Shown in pieces: positions 1-6,261 of a DNA stretch of 6,261 nt (the stretch's first letter is position 1; the number at the start of each line of letters is the position of its first letter). Position numbers and translations under genes: made by a program. The notes under the pieces were generated by a model. That model was not told the DNA's origin and did not search any database. It worked only from the letters and a program-made list of their open reading frames with translations. Source of the DNA: Candidatus Eiseniibacteriota bacterium (lineage in GTDB: Bacteria; Eisenbacteria; RBG-16-71-46; CAIMUX01; WJJG01); the NCBI GenBank assembly GCA_016867695.1, contig VGIY01000159.1:1-6261 (forward strand), read 5' to 3'.

Positions 1-2422
1 GCTGGATCTGCTGCCACTCTCCGCCGGCGGGCAGGATCTCGACCAGCCCGCCGTCGTAGGCCCATCCGGGATGGGCGTAGCTCGACTCGGCGGCGACGGA
101 GTGCCAGAAGCGCAGCTCGGCATTCTCGGCGATCGTGATCGGCGGACTGGCCAGGGCCGCGTCGAGCGAGTCGGCGTACCAGAGCCAGCCCTGGACGGCG
201 CCGCACTTCCAGGACCAGGAGCCGCCCGGGGTGTGGTTGTCGTAGGAGTTGCGGTTCCACTGGTCGCGGAAGCCGGGGGTGACCGCCGCGTGCGTCCAGC
301 CGTTCTCTCCCGATTCGACGTCGTCGGCGAAGTGGACGACGATCGGGACGACGGGGAAGCCGTAGAGATCGAGGGGCGCCCCCGGGGGGTCGCTGGCAGC
401 GTTGGCGGCGACATCGGCGGCGAAGACGAAGTACTCGACCAGGCTGGAGAGCGGCTGTCCGGGGATGCCCGCGGCGTAGGAGCCGCCGCCCTGAGGGGCC
501 ATCGGCAGCGCCTGGAACGTGCCGCCGCCGACGCGATAGTGGAGCGTGACCTCGGCCAGGTCCGAGCAGTCGGTGACCACGGTCTCGACCGGATAGGGCC
601 CGGCCGTGTCGTCGGTCGCCTCGAGCGCGGTCGTGCCGCGGATCTCGGGGGGACCGATGTCGAGGAGCGAGAAGGAGAGCGCGGTCGCGCCCCCCTCGGC
701 GACGACCACTCCGGATGCGCCGTCGGGGGCGAAGCTCGGATGCTCGACCCGGAAGGCGTAGGTCCCGGGCGGCAGCAGGATCCGGTAGCTCCCGTCCGCC
801 GCGGAGGGCACGCTGCGCGGCGGCTCCTCGGGGCCGATCTGCGCGCCGGGCACCGGCGTGCCCCCGTTGGAGGCGTTGGTCACCGAGCCGGCCACCGTGC
901 CGTGCGGGCCCAGCGCGACCAGGCAGGCGGCGTAGGCGTCGATGATCCCGGCGCCGTAGGTGTTGTCCTCGCCGGGCCGGCCCAGATCGATCGCCGTCGT
1001 GAAGAGGATCTCCTTGAGCTGGTCGACGGTGAGATCGGGGGCCGCCTCGCACATCAGCGCGATCGTGCCGGCGACGTGCGGCCCGGCCATCGAGGTGCCG
1101 CTCCAGCCCGATTGGGCGTAGCGTCCCTGGGGAATGCTCGAGTAGACATTGACTCCGGGAGCGACGACTTCCGGCTTGAGCGTCACCCCGTCGCAACCGG
1201 AGGGGCCGCGGCTGGAGAACTCGGCGATCGGGTAGGGGAAGCCGTGGCTCGTGGCGTCGACGGCGCCGACGGAGAAGGCGTTCCAGGGGCTCGTGATCCG
1301 GTCCGCGGGCGAGGCCATCGTGTAGTAGCCGGGACCGTAGTTGCCGGCCGACCAGGTGGTCGCCGCGCCGGCCGCCTCGCAGTGGTCGATCACCGCCCAC
1401 CACCGGTCGTCGCAGTCGCCGTAGCCGGGGAAGTTCTCGGTCACGCCCCATGAGTTCTGGATCACGTGGGGCACGTCGTCGACCGAGAGCGGGTCCCCGT
1501 CCGGATCGGCGAACCATTCGAAGGCGGCGATGATGTCGTCGTCGAAGTCGGAGCTGACCGGCTGATCGATCGCGTTGCAGGCGATCCAGAGGGCGTTCCA
1601 GGCGACGCCGATCGTGTCGCCGGTCGCCGCGCCCAGACCGGTGATCGTGCCCATGACGTGCGTGCCGTGGCCGTCCTCGTCGACCGGCGAGTGGGGATGG
1701 CCGCCGAGGACATCGAGCCAGCACTCGCTCGCCGGGTGCCCGTGCCCCCCCCGCCAGCGCGAGGCCAGCGCCGGGTGCTTGCCGTCGACGCCGGTGTCGA
1801 TGTTGGCGACCAGGATGCCGCGACCGGTCAGTCCCAGCTCACGCCAGACGCGGTCGGCGCCGATGGCCCGCAGTCCCGGGGTGACGCCGATGCCGCGCGC
1901 CGGCTGGCCGCCGCGCCGCTCGCCGACCGGGGGAATCAGTCGCGCGCGCGGGGGAAGCTCGACCCGGGCGATGTCCTCGCGCCGGGCCAGCTCGCGCACG
2001 GTCGCCGCCGGGGCGCGGACGACGACGAGGTTGCTGATCCAGCGGGGCGTGAAGCCGGAGAGCGCGCCCTGGGCCAGCCGCGCGCTCAGCGCCTGCAGCA
2101 GGGGAGCCTGCGCGCGGCGCGCCGTCTCCCGCAGCGTCGTCACCACCCGAAAGTGGCGCTCGGCGCGCGAGGCCCCGGCGGCGTCCAGCCTCCGGCGTAG
2201 CGCGGCGATGTCGGCCTGCTCGCGCAGGATGAGCAGCACCGTCGCCTCTTCGCCGTCGCCGAGCCGGTCGAGCTCGGCGGCCAGCGCCGGCTGCAGCGTC
2301 GCCGCCTCGACGCGCGGGGCGATTTCGCCGGGCGCCTCGGCCAGCGCCGGCAGCGAGAAGAAGGCCGCGGCGAGGATCCAGCCGCAGACGAAGATCTGGG
2401 CGATCCCGACACGAGATGGCAT
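1..2422 (-). CDS. Secreted bacillopeptidase-F-like S8 serine protease, C-terminus cut by window edge
   Basis: Exported subtilisin-type endopeptidase, expected to degrade proteins outside the cell. The frame is open from the ATG at 2422 to base 1 with no stop (807 codons). The start is supported by a strong Shine-Dalgarno 5 nt upstream. Residues 1-28 form a signal peptide (Arg4, hydrophobic core, ALA before Glu29). About 60-158 is an I9-type inhibitory propeptide (TVLLILREQAD, then WISNLVVV). The catalytic domain is about 176-505: Asp209 in NIDTGVDG, His252 in DGHGTHVMGT, oxyanion Asn361 in SAGNYGP, Ser444 in SGTSMAGPHVAG. The IGVAW, QNSWG and KPEVVAPGVNVYSS blocks point to the bacillopeptidase F branch. 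Then follow a carboxypeptidase-regulatory-like domain (about 508-588), an Ig-like domain (about 590-690) and the start of a jelly-roll domain (695 on). It is paralogous to the protease just upstream; by that alignment about 180 residues, including a sorting-like domain, lie beyond the edge. All catalytic residues are intact. Substrate is unknown. Confidence 0.93.
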   Translation of the reverse strand, partial: MPSRVGIAQIFVCGWILAAAFFSLPALAEAPGEIAPRVEAATLQPALAAELDRLGDGEEATVLLILREQADIAALRRRLDAAGASRAERHFRVVTTLRETARRAQAPLLQALSARLAQGALSGFTPRWISNLVVVRAPAATVRELARREDIARVELPPRARLIPPVGERRGGQPARGIGVTPGLRAIGADRVWRELGLTGRGILVANIDTGVDGKHPALASRWRGGHGHPASECWLDVLGGHPHSPVDEDGHGTHVMGTITGLGAATGDTIGVAWNALWIACNAIDQPVSSDFDDDIIAAFEWFADPDGDPLSVDDVPHVIQNSWGVTENFPGYGDCDDRWWAVIDHCEAAGAATTWSAGNYGPGYYTMASPADRITSPWNAFSVGAVDATSHGFPYPIAEFSSRGPSGCDGVTLKPEVVAPGVNVYSSIPQGRYAQSGWSGTSMAGPHVAGTIALMCEAAPDLTVDQLKEILFTTAIDLGRPGEDNTYGAGIIDAYAACLVALGPHGTVAGSVTNASNGGTPVPGAQIGPEEPPRSVPSAADGSYRILLPPGTYAFRVEHPSFAPDGASGVVVAEGGATALSFSLLDIGPPEIRGTTALEATDDTAGPYPVETVVTDCSDLAEVTLHYRVGGGTFQALPMAPQGGGSYAAGIPGQPLSSLVEYFVFAADVAANAASDPPGAPLDLYGFPVVPIVVHFADDVESGENGWTHAAVTPGFRDQWNRNSYDNHTPGGSWSWKCGAVQGWLWYADSLDAALASPPITIAENAELRFWHSVAAESSYAHPGWAYDGGLVEILPAGGEWQQIQ

Positions 2423-2427
2423 GCTCG

Positions 2428-2435
2428 CACCTCCC
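2428..2435 (-). promoter_or_regulatory. Shine-Dalgarno of the downstream protease
   Basis: The minus strand reads GGGAGGTG here, a near-perfect anti-16S match, ending 5 nt before the ATG at 2422. It fixes the start of the downstream protease and suggests efficient initiation. It lies outside the hairpin at 2441-2480, so that hairpin would not mask it. Confidence 0.8.
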
Positions 2436-2440
2436 GGAAA

Positions 2441-2480
2441 GGGGCGCGGCCGGACACCCTTCGGTCCCCGGCCGCGCCCC
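2441..2480 (-). terminator. GC-rich 13-bp hairpin between the two proteases, possible terminator or attenuator
   Basis: A perfect 13-bp inverted repeat: GGGGCGCGGCCGG at 2441-2453 and its reverse complement at 2468-2480, with a 14-nt loop. In the minus-strand transcript it follows the middle protease stop (2521) and is followed by only three U residues (2440-2438) before the Shine-Dalgarno of the next gene. The stem is strong enough for a terminator, but the U-tract is too short for a confident intrinsic one. It could instead be a partial attenuator or an mRNA-stabilising stem at the cistron boundary. No T-run follows on the plus strand, so orientation toward the minus strand is preferred. 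Confidence 0.5.
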
Positions 2481-2487
2481 GATGGTG

Positions 2488-2503
2488 CGCTCCCCGCGGA
2501 GCG
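2488..2503 (-). other. Small stem-loop just after the middle protease stop
   Basis: CGCTCC at 2488-2493 pairs with GGAGCG at 2498-2503 across a 4-nt loop. It lies between the stop at 2521 and the larger hairpin, so the transcript would carry two consecutive stem-loops in the 98-nt gap. A 6-bp stem in G+C-rich DNA can arise by chance; function is uncertain. Confidence 0.3.
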
Positions 2504-2520
2504 TCCGAACGGAGACCGAT

Positions 2521-5478
2521 CTATCGCGTCACGATGACCTTCTGCGCCACGGTCTTGTCCCCCGCCTGCAGGCGGTAGAAGTAGACGCCCGGGGCGACCG
2601 GCCGGGACTGCTCATCCCGCCCGTCCCAGAGCGACTGGTGGAGCCCCGCGGGCTGGTGGCCCGAGACGAGCGTGCGCACGAGCCGGCCCGAGGGGTCGAA
2701 GAGCGCCAGGCGGACGTCGCCCGCCGCGCGCAGCTCGTAGCGCAGGCGGGTCTCGCCGGTGAAGGGGTTGGGATCGGCCGGGTGGAGCAGCGCGAAGCCG
2801 GGCAGCCGATCCGCCGGCACGGCCGAGAGGTCGACCTGGAAGCCGCGGATCGTCAGGTCGTCGATGAACCAGCCCTCGCGCACGTCGGCGCCGTCGCTGC
2901 CGAAGCGGAAGCGGAACTGCGCCGGGCCCTCGAACTCGCGCAGGTTGAAGTGCACCTGCTGCCAGTCGTGCGTGCCGGAGAAGAAGGGCGTGCCGGCGGG
3001 GAAGGGTCCCGGCGTCGACCCGGCGCGGACGATGTAGTCATAGCCGCCGTCGGGGAAGATCTGCTGCCAGGGCCCCCCGTCCAGGCTGATCTCGACGATC
3101 CCGCCGTCATAGGCGTACCCCGGATAGGCGGCGCTGGTCTCGGCCTCGATCCAGTGCCAGAAGCGCAGGTAGCAGTCGAGCCCGAGCTCGACGACCGGCG
3201 TGACCAGCCCGGCGTCGAGCAGGTTGGCGTAGTCGCCGCTGCCCGTGTCGCCGCACTTCCAGCTGCGCGACCCTGCCGGCGTGTGGTTGCGCTGCGTGCT
3301 CAGGTGCCACTGGTCGACGAAGCCGGGGGTGACGACGCCGTGGCTCCAGGCGGGCGCGCCGTCCTCGATGTCCGCGGCGAAGAAGGAGACCACCGGGGCC
3401 ACGTAGAAGCCGTAGACGTTCCCCGGGGCGCCGGCCGGGTCGGTGGAGGCGTTGGCGGCGACGTCGGCGGCGGCGATGTAGTACTCCACGTGGCTCGTGT
3501 GCGGCTGGCCCGGAATGGAGGCGGTGTAGCGGTCGTTGGGCAACGGGACGAGGTTCAGCGTCTGGAAAGCGCCGCCGTTGACCCGGTAGAGCAGCCGCCT
3601 GTAGGCCAGCGCGGAGTAGTCGGTGATCGTGGTCTCGATCGCGTAGGGGCCCGTCGTGTCGTCGGTCGAGTGGAACTGGGTGGTCGCGGTGATGGCCGGG
3701 CCGGCGATATCGAGCAGGGCGAAGTTGCGCACGACCGTCTCGTCGGCGGCGATCGCGACGTTGTAGTAGGTCGCCGGAGCGAAGCTCGGGTGCGTCGCCC
3801 GCACCGTGTAGATGCCCGGAGCCACGCTGACCGCGTAGAAGCCGCTAATGTTGCTCTGCGTCGCGCGATCGGCCTCGAGTATCTCGATCGTCGCGCCGGC
3901 GACCGGCGTGCCGCCGTTGGAGGCGTTGGTCACCGTCCCCTCGAGCCGGCCGAAGCCGGTCATTGCCGCCAGCACCGCCTCGTAGGCGTCGATCATCCCC
4001 CAGCCGTAGGTGTTCTCCTCGCCGGCCACGCCGAGGTCGACGGCGGTGGCCATGATGATCTCCTTGATCGTGTCGACGTCGAGGTCGGGGTTGGCCTCGC
4101 GCATCAGCGCGGCGACGCCGGCCACGTGCGGGCCGGCCATCGAGGTGCCGTCGTAGGTGCCGTTGTAGCCACCGCCGGGCACGGAGGAGTAGACGTCCAC
4201 GCCGGGGGCGACGACCTCGGGCTTGATCTTGCGGTCGGGGGGCACGTTGCAGCCGGTCGGTCCGCGGCTGGAGAAGCCGGCGATCGGCCAGGGATAGCTG
4301 TAGTTGGTCGCGTCGACCGCGCCGACGGCGAAGCAGTTGGTCAGCGTCGTCGCCCGGTCGGCCGGCGAGCCGATGGTCGTCGAGGAGGGGCCCTCGTTGC
4401 CCGCCGACCAGGTGGTCACGCAGCCGGCCGCCTCGCAGTTGTCGATCACCGCCCACCAGCGCGAGTCGCAATCGTTGTAGCCGAAGCCCTCGTTGACGCG
4501 CCAGGAGTTCTGGACGACGTCGGGGACGTCGTCGTGGGTGTTCGGATTGCCGTCGGGGTCGGCGAACCACTGGTAGGCGGCGATGATGTCGTTGTCGAAC
4601 TCGCCGCCCGCCCCCTGGTTGATCGGGTCGGTGGCGATCCAGAGCGCGCCCCAGGCGACGCCGATCGTGTCCTGCGTCGCCGCGCCCAGGCCGCAGATCG
4701 TCCCCTGGACGTGCGTGCCGTGGCCGTAGCCGTCGTAGGGGAAGTTGGGATGGCCGTTGTTGATCAGGTTCAGCCAGCAGTGGCTCGCCGGGGCGAAGAG
4801 CCCCCGCCAGCGGCTGGCCAGCGCCGGATGGTTGCCGTCGACGCCCGTGTCGCAGGTGCCGACGATCGTCCCGGTGCCGTTGATGCCCAGCTCGTACCAG
4901 ACCCGGTCGGCGTTGATCGCCCGCAGCCCGGGGGTGACCCCGATGCCGCGCTGCGGCTCGCCCGGCTCCTGGGGCCGGGAGCCGTCGGCGGGCTCGAAGT
5001 CGAGCGGCCGGATCAGCTCGACGGTGAAGTTGGGCTCGATGTAGGCCACATCGGGCCGCGCGGCGAGCTCGTAGAGGTAGCCCTTGGTCACCTTGGCGAC
5101 GACGAGGTTCGAGATCCAGTAGCCGGTGTAGCCCTCGACCCGCGCCGCGCCCGTCCGCTCGGCCTCGAGGGCGGCGAGCAGCGGCTCCTGGGAGACGCTG
5201 GCCGCCTGCAGGGCCCGGACGACCCGCTCGTGGCGATCCTGCAGTCTGGCCCGCTCCGCCTTGAGCGCGGCGTTCAGTCCCGGCACATCGGCCTGCTCGC
5301 GCAGGATGAGGATGACGGAGACGAAGTCCTCGTCGCCGATGGCGCGAAGCTCGCTTTCCAGGCCCGCGTGGATCTCCGCCGCCGCGCAGGGCAGCGCCGC
5401 CGGGAGGACCAGGGCCAGGAGCAGAATCGGTAGGGAGAAGCGACCCATGCCTGTACCGCCTTTCATTTCAGGATCCAT
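2521..5478 (-). CDS. Secreted bacillopeptidase-F-like S8 serine protease with C-terminal sorting-like domain
   Basis: Complete exported subtilisin-type endopeptidase, up to 985 residues (numbered from the ATG at 5478), ending in TAG at 2521-2523. Signal peptide: hydrophobic run at 16-30, probable cleavage after CAAA (34). The I9-like propeptide spans about 52-155 (VSVILILREQAD; WISNLVVAKV; RPDVAYIEPN). The catalytic domain is about 177-508: Asp210 in CDTGVDG, His253 in GHGTHVQGT, oxyanion Asn361 in SAGNEGP, Ser446 in DGTSMAGPHVAG. It is followed by a carboxypeptidase-regulatory-like domain (about 509-590), an Ig-like domain (about 592-693), a MAM/immune-inhibitor-A-like jelly roll (about 697-880) and a FlgD-Ig/type-IX-sorting-like domain (about 893-985: DPNPF, WDGR, PGVYFYRL, final KVIVTR). 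By eye, 39 of 50 residues at 177-226 match the downstream paralogue. Two extra cysteine pairs (209/262, 353/382) are absent from that paralogue. The start is ambiguous: Met11 (ATG at 5448) has its own Shine-Dalgarno and gives a more compact signal peptide and 975 residues. Substrate unknown. Confidence 0.95.
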   Translation of the reverse strand: MDPEMKGGTGMGRFSLPILLLALVLPAALPCAAAEIHAGLESELRAIGDEDFVSVILILREQADVPGLNAALKAERARLQDRHERVVRALQAASVSQEPLLAALEAERTGAARVEGYTGYWISNLVVAKVTKGYLYELAARPDVAYIEPNFTVELIRPLDFEPADGSRPQEPGEPQRGIGVTPGLRAINADRVWYELGINGTGTIVGTCDTGVDGNHPALASRWRGLFAPASHCWLNLINNGHPNFPYDGYGHGTHVQGTICGLGAATQDTIGVAWGALWIATDPINQGAGGEFDNDIIAAYQWFADPDGNPNTHDDVPDVVQNSWRVNEGFGYNDCDSRWWAVIDNCEAAGCVTTWSAGNEGPSSTTIGSPADRATTLTNCFAVGAVDATNYSYPWPIAGFSSRGPTGCNVPPDRKIKPEVVAPGVDVYSSVPGGGYNGTYDGTSMAGPHVAGVAALMREANPDLDVDTIKEIIMATAVDLGVAGEENTYGWGMIDAYEAVLAAMTGFGRLEGTVTNASNGGTPVAGATIEILEADRATQSNISGFYAVSVAPGIYTVRATHPSFAPATYYNVAIAADETVVRNFALLDIAGPAITATTQFHSTDDTTGPYAIETTITDYSALAYRRLLYRVNGGAFQTLNLVPLPNDRYTASIPGQPHTSHVEYYIAAADVAANASTDPAGAPGNVYGFYVAPVVSFFAADIEDGAPAWSHGVVTPGFVDQWHLSTQRNHTPAGSRSWKCGDTGSGDYANLLDAGLVTPVVELGLDCYLRFWHWIEAETSAAYPGYAYDGGIVEISLDGGPWQQIFPDGGYDYIVRAGSTPGPFPAGTPFFSGTHDWQQVHFNLREFEGPAQFRFRFGSDGADVREGWFIDDLTIRGFQVDLSAVPADRLPGFALLHPADPNPFTGETRLRYELRAAGDVRLALFDPSGRLVRTLVSGHQPAGLHQSLWDGRDEQSRPVAPGVYFYRLQAGDKTVAQKVIVTR
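5456..5463 (-). promoter_or_regulatory. Candidate Shine-Dalgarno for the alternative start of the middle protease at 5448
   Basis: The minus strand reads AAAGGCGG, one mismatch from AAAGGAGG, ending 7 nt before the ATG at 5448. The competing start at 5478 has CGAGGG (5485-5490) 6 nt upstream, but that sequence forms the 3' arm of the hairpin at 5485-5521 and could be occluded. Starting at 5448 leaves a classic 24-residue signal peptide beginning MGRF, so I slightly favour it on biological grounds. The sequence alone does not settle it. Confidence 0.45.
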
Positions 5479-5484
5479 GCGATG

Positions 5485-5521
5485 CCCTCGCCGTGCCTCC
5501 CGGGCGGGGGCGCGGCGAGGG
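5485..5521 (-). other. GC-rich hairpin between the upstream gene and the middle protease
   Basis: CCCTCGCCG at 5485-5493 and CGGCGAGGG at 5513-5521 form a perfect 9-bp inverted repeat. After one mismatch the interior adds pairs 5495-5497 with 5509-5511, and after another mismatch 5499-5500 with 5506-5507, leaving a 5-nt loop. In the transcript it begins 14 nt after the upstream stop codon and ends 6 nt before the ATG at 5478. There is no U-tract after it, so it is not a canonical intrinsic terminator. It could be a weak terminator, a processing or stability element, or a structure that hides the ribosome site of the 5478 start. Confidence 0.45.
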
Positions 5522-5535
5522 TGGGTTCATTCCCC

Positions 5536-6261
5536 TCAGCGCAGGCGCAGCAGCGGCGTCGCCGCCGCTCCCTCCGGAGCACGCAGGCGCGCGAAGTAGA
5601 CCCCCGGCGGCAGGAGGCCGCCGTCGTCGGCCCGCCCGTCCCAGGCGAGCGCGTGGGATCCCGCTTGGAGGGGTCCGGCCAGCAGCCGGCGGACGAGGCG
5701 GCCCTGGAGGTCGTAGACTCCCAGGTCCACCTCCGCCGCCCGCGCCAGGGAGAGCGAGAGGCGGGAGTCCCCCCGCGCCGGATTGGCGGCGCGCAGCGCC
5801 GCGGGGCGCGCGCCGGCCGGGGCCGGGTCGGGCGCCGCCGCGGCCTGGCCGAAGAGGTCGTTGACGATCGTCTCGACGTTGGCCGCCAGCGCGGCGTGAG
5901 CCCAGCGATAGGGCCGGCCGCTGAGAAAGGCGAAGCGCCCGCCGTCGGGGTTGTGCGTGCCCCCCTCGGCCGGAGCGCGCCAGACGCCGACGCCCCGATC
6001 GGGGTTGTAGCTCGTGTCGATGTAGAGCAGCTCGCTCGTCGGCTGCGACAGGGCCATGGAGAAGAGGGGGCTGTAGTTCTGCGTGCCGATGCGCGGGATG
6101 TCGGTCAGCGGGGCGCGGACGGAGGTGCAGTTGTAGATCGTCTGGGAGGTGACGAAGCTCACGCCCAGGTAGCTGCGCAGCGAGCTGTCGAGGAAGCTGT
6201 CCCCCTGGCGGGTCATGAGCAGCGCGTTGCCCCCGGCCTGGAGGTAGGAGAGGACCGCCGT
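5536..6261 (-). CDS. C-terminal part of a secreted protein with amidotransferase-like fold segment and sorting-like domain
   Basis: Only the last 241 residues are in the window; the frame is open to base 6261 with no stop, so the ATG at 6216 is an internal Met and not the start. The stop is TGA at 5536-5538. Fragment residues 1-137 (YLQAGGNALLMTRQGDSFLD, then SLRSYLGV, then GGRFAFLSGRP and ETIVNDLFG) resemble the end of the glutamine-amidotransferase-like or DUF4350-like domains common in secreted proteins of G+C-rich FCB-related bacteria; I see no catalytic Cys-His pair to argue for enzyme activity. A Pro/Ala linker (about 138-158) leads to a FlgD-Ig/sorting-like domain (159-241): ANPARGDSRLSL, VYDLQGRLVRRLL, WDGRADDGG, PPGVYFARLR, final LLRLR. 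This matches in type the tail of the middle protease, so both are probably exported by the same route. The N-terminal part, which would define its role (peptidase, adhesin or other), is outside the window. Confidence 0.85.
   Translation of the reverse strand, partial: TAVLSYLQAGGNALLMTRQGDSFLDSSLRSYLGVSFVTSQTIYNCTSVRAPLTDIPRIGTQNYSPLFSMALSQPTSELLYIDTSYNPDRGVGVWRAPAEGGTHNPDGGRFAFLSGRPYRWAHAALAANVETIVNDLFGQAAAAPDPAPAGARPAALRAANPARGDSRLSLSLARAAEVDLGVYDLQGRLVRRLLAGPLQAGSHALAWDGRADDGGLLPPGVYFARLRAPEGAAATPLLRLR

Noticed and set aside
71..2200. Long plus-strand open frames at 71-1453 and 1466-2200
   Set aside because: Both are in exact codon register opposite the downstream protease and end at sense TCA and CTA codons. 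Composition is low-complexity and no domain is recognisable; the opposite strand encodes an intact protease.
2140..2457. Minus-strand open frame of 105 codons overlapping the start of the downstream protease
   Set aside because: It is out of frame with the clear signal peptide and propeptide starting at 2422, is Arg/Ser/Pro-rich, and lacks the strong Shine-Dalgarno that serves 2422.
2454..2467. C(UUCG)G tetraloop in the loop of the large hairpin on the plus strand
   Set aside because: It exists only in the plus-strand sense, where no gene is transcribed, and the adjacent bases do not extend the pairing.
5380..5400. Possible lipoprotein lipobox around Cys31 of the middle protease
   Set aside because: The sequence before the cysteine is ALP, with Pro at -1 where Gly, Ala or Ser is needed; cleavage by signal peptidase I after CAAA is the better reading.
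2416..5433. Open frame of 1005 codons on the plus strand, antisense to the whole middle protease
   Set aside because: It lies in exact codon register opposite the protease, so each stop would require a TTA, CTA or TCA codon in the sense gene, which this G+C-rich gene avoids. It ends where the signal peptide uses a CTA leucine codon. The predicted protein is Arg/Gly/Val/Asp-rich without recognisable domains.
5493..5864. Plus-strand open frame opposite the end of the upstream gene
   Set aside because: The product is an Arg/Pro/Gly-rich low-complexity sequence, a typical artefact of G+C-rich antisense DNA; the minus strand encodes a recognisable FlgD-Ig-like domain here.

Overview
The window is G+C-rich bacterial DNA carrying three genes, all on the minus strand, so transcription reads from high to low coordinates. 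Two are complete or nearly complete exported subtilisin-family (S8) serine proteases arranged in tandem. The third, upstream of them, is the C-terminal end of another secreted protein. The downstream protease (1-2422) runs off the left edge and the upstream gene (5536-6261) runs off the right edge. Only the middle protease (2521-5478) is whole.

Two of the three proteins end inside the window, and both end in a FlgD-immunoglobulin-like, type-IX-sorting-like domain (NPF or NPARG motif, 'G+LVR.L', WDGR, PGVYF.RL). The proteases add a propeptide, a bacillopeptidase-F-like catalytic domain, a carboxypeptidase-regulatory-like beta domain, an Ig-like domain and a MAM/immune-inhibitor-A-like jelly roll. 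This architecture with this base composition is typical of G+C-rich lineages in or near the FCB group, such as Candidatus Eisenbacteria or Krumholzibacteriota. That placement is an inference from architecture and composition; no taxonomic marker is present.

Layout in transcription order: (1) 6261-5536, C-terminal 241 residues of a secreted protein with a glutamine-amidotransferase-like fold segment plus the sorting-like domain. (2) A 57-nt gap holding a GC-rich hairpin. (3) 5478-2521, complete S8 protease of up to 985 residues. (4) A 98-nt gap holding a small hairpin, a 13-bp perfect GC hairpin and a strong Shine-Dalgarno. (5) 2422-1, a paralogous S8 protease, 807 residues visible and about 180 expected beyond the edge. 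No stretch over 300 bases lacks a gene. I saw no RNA genes, mobile elements, CRISPR arrays or recognisable promoters.

The likely biology is extracellular protein degradation by a duplicated pair of secreted proteases, possibly cotranscribed with the upstream secreted protein. I do not see an undescribed multi-gene system. The points most worth a second look are the tandem duplication, two extra cysteine pairs found only in the middle protease, and hairpins in both intergenic gaps.
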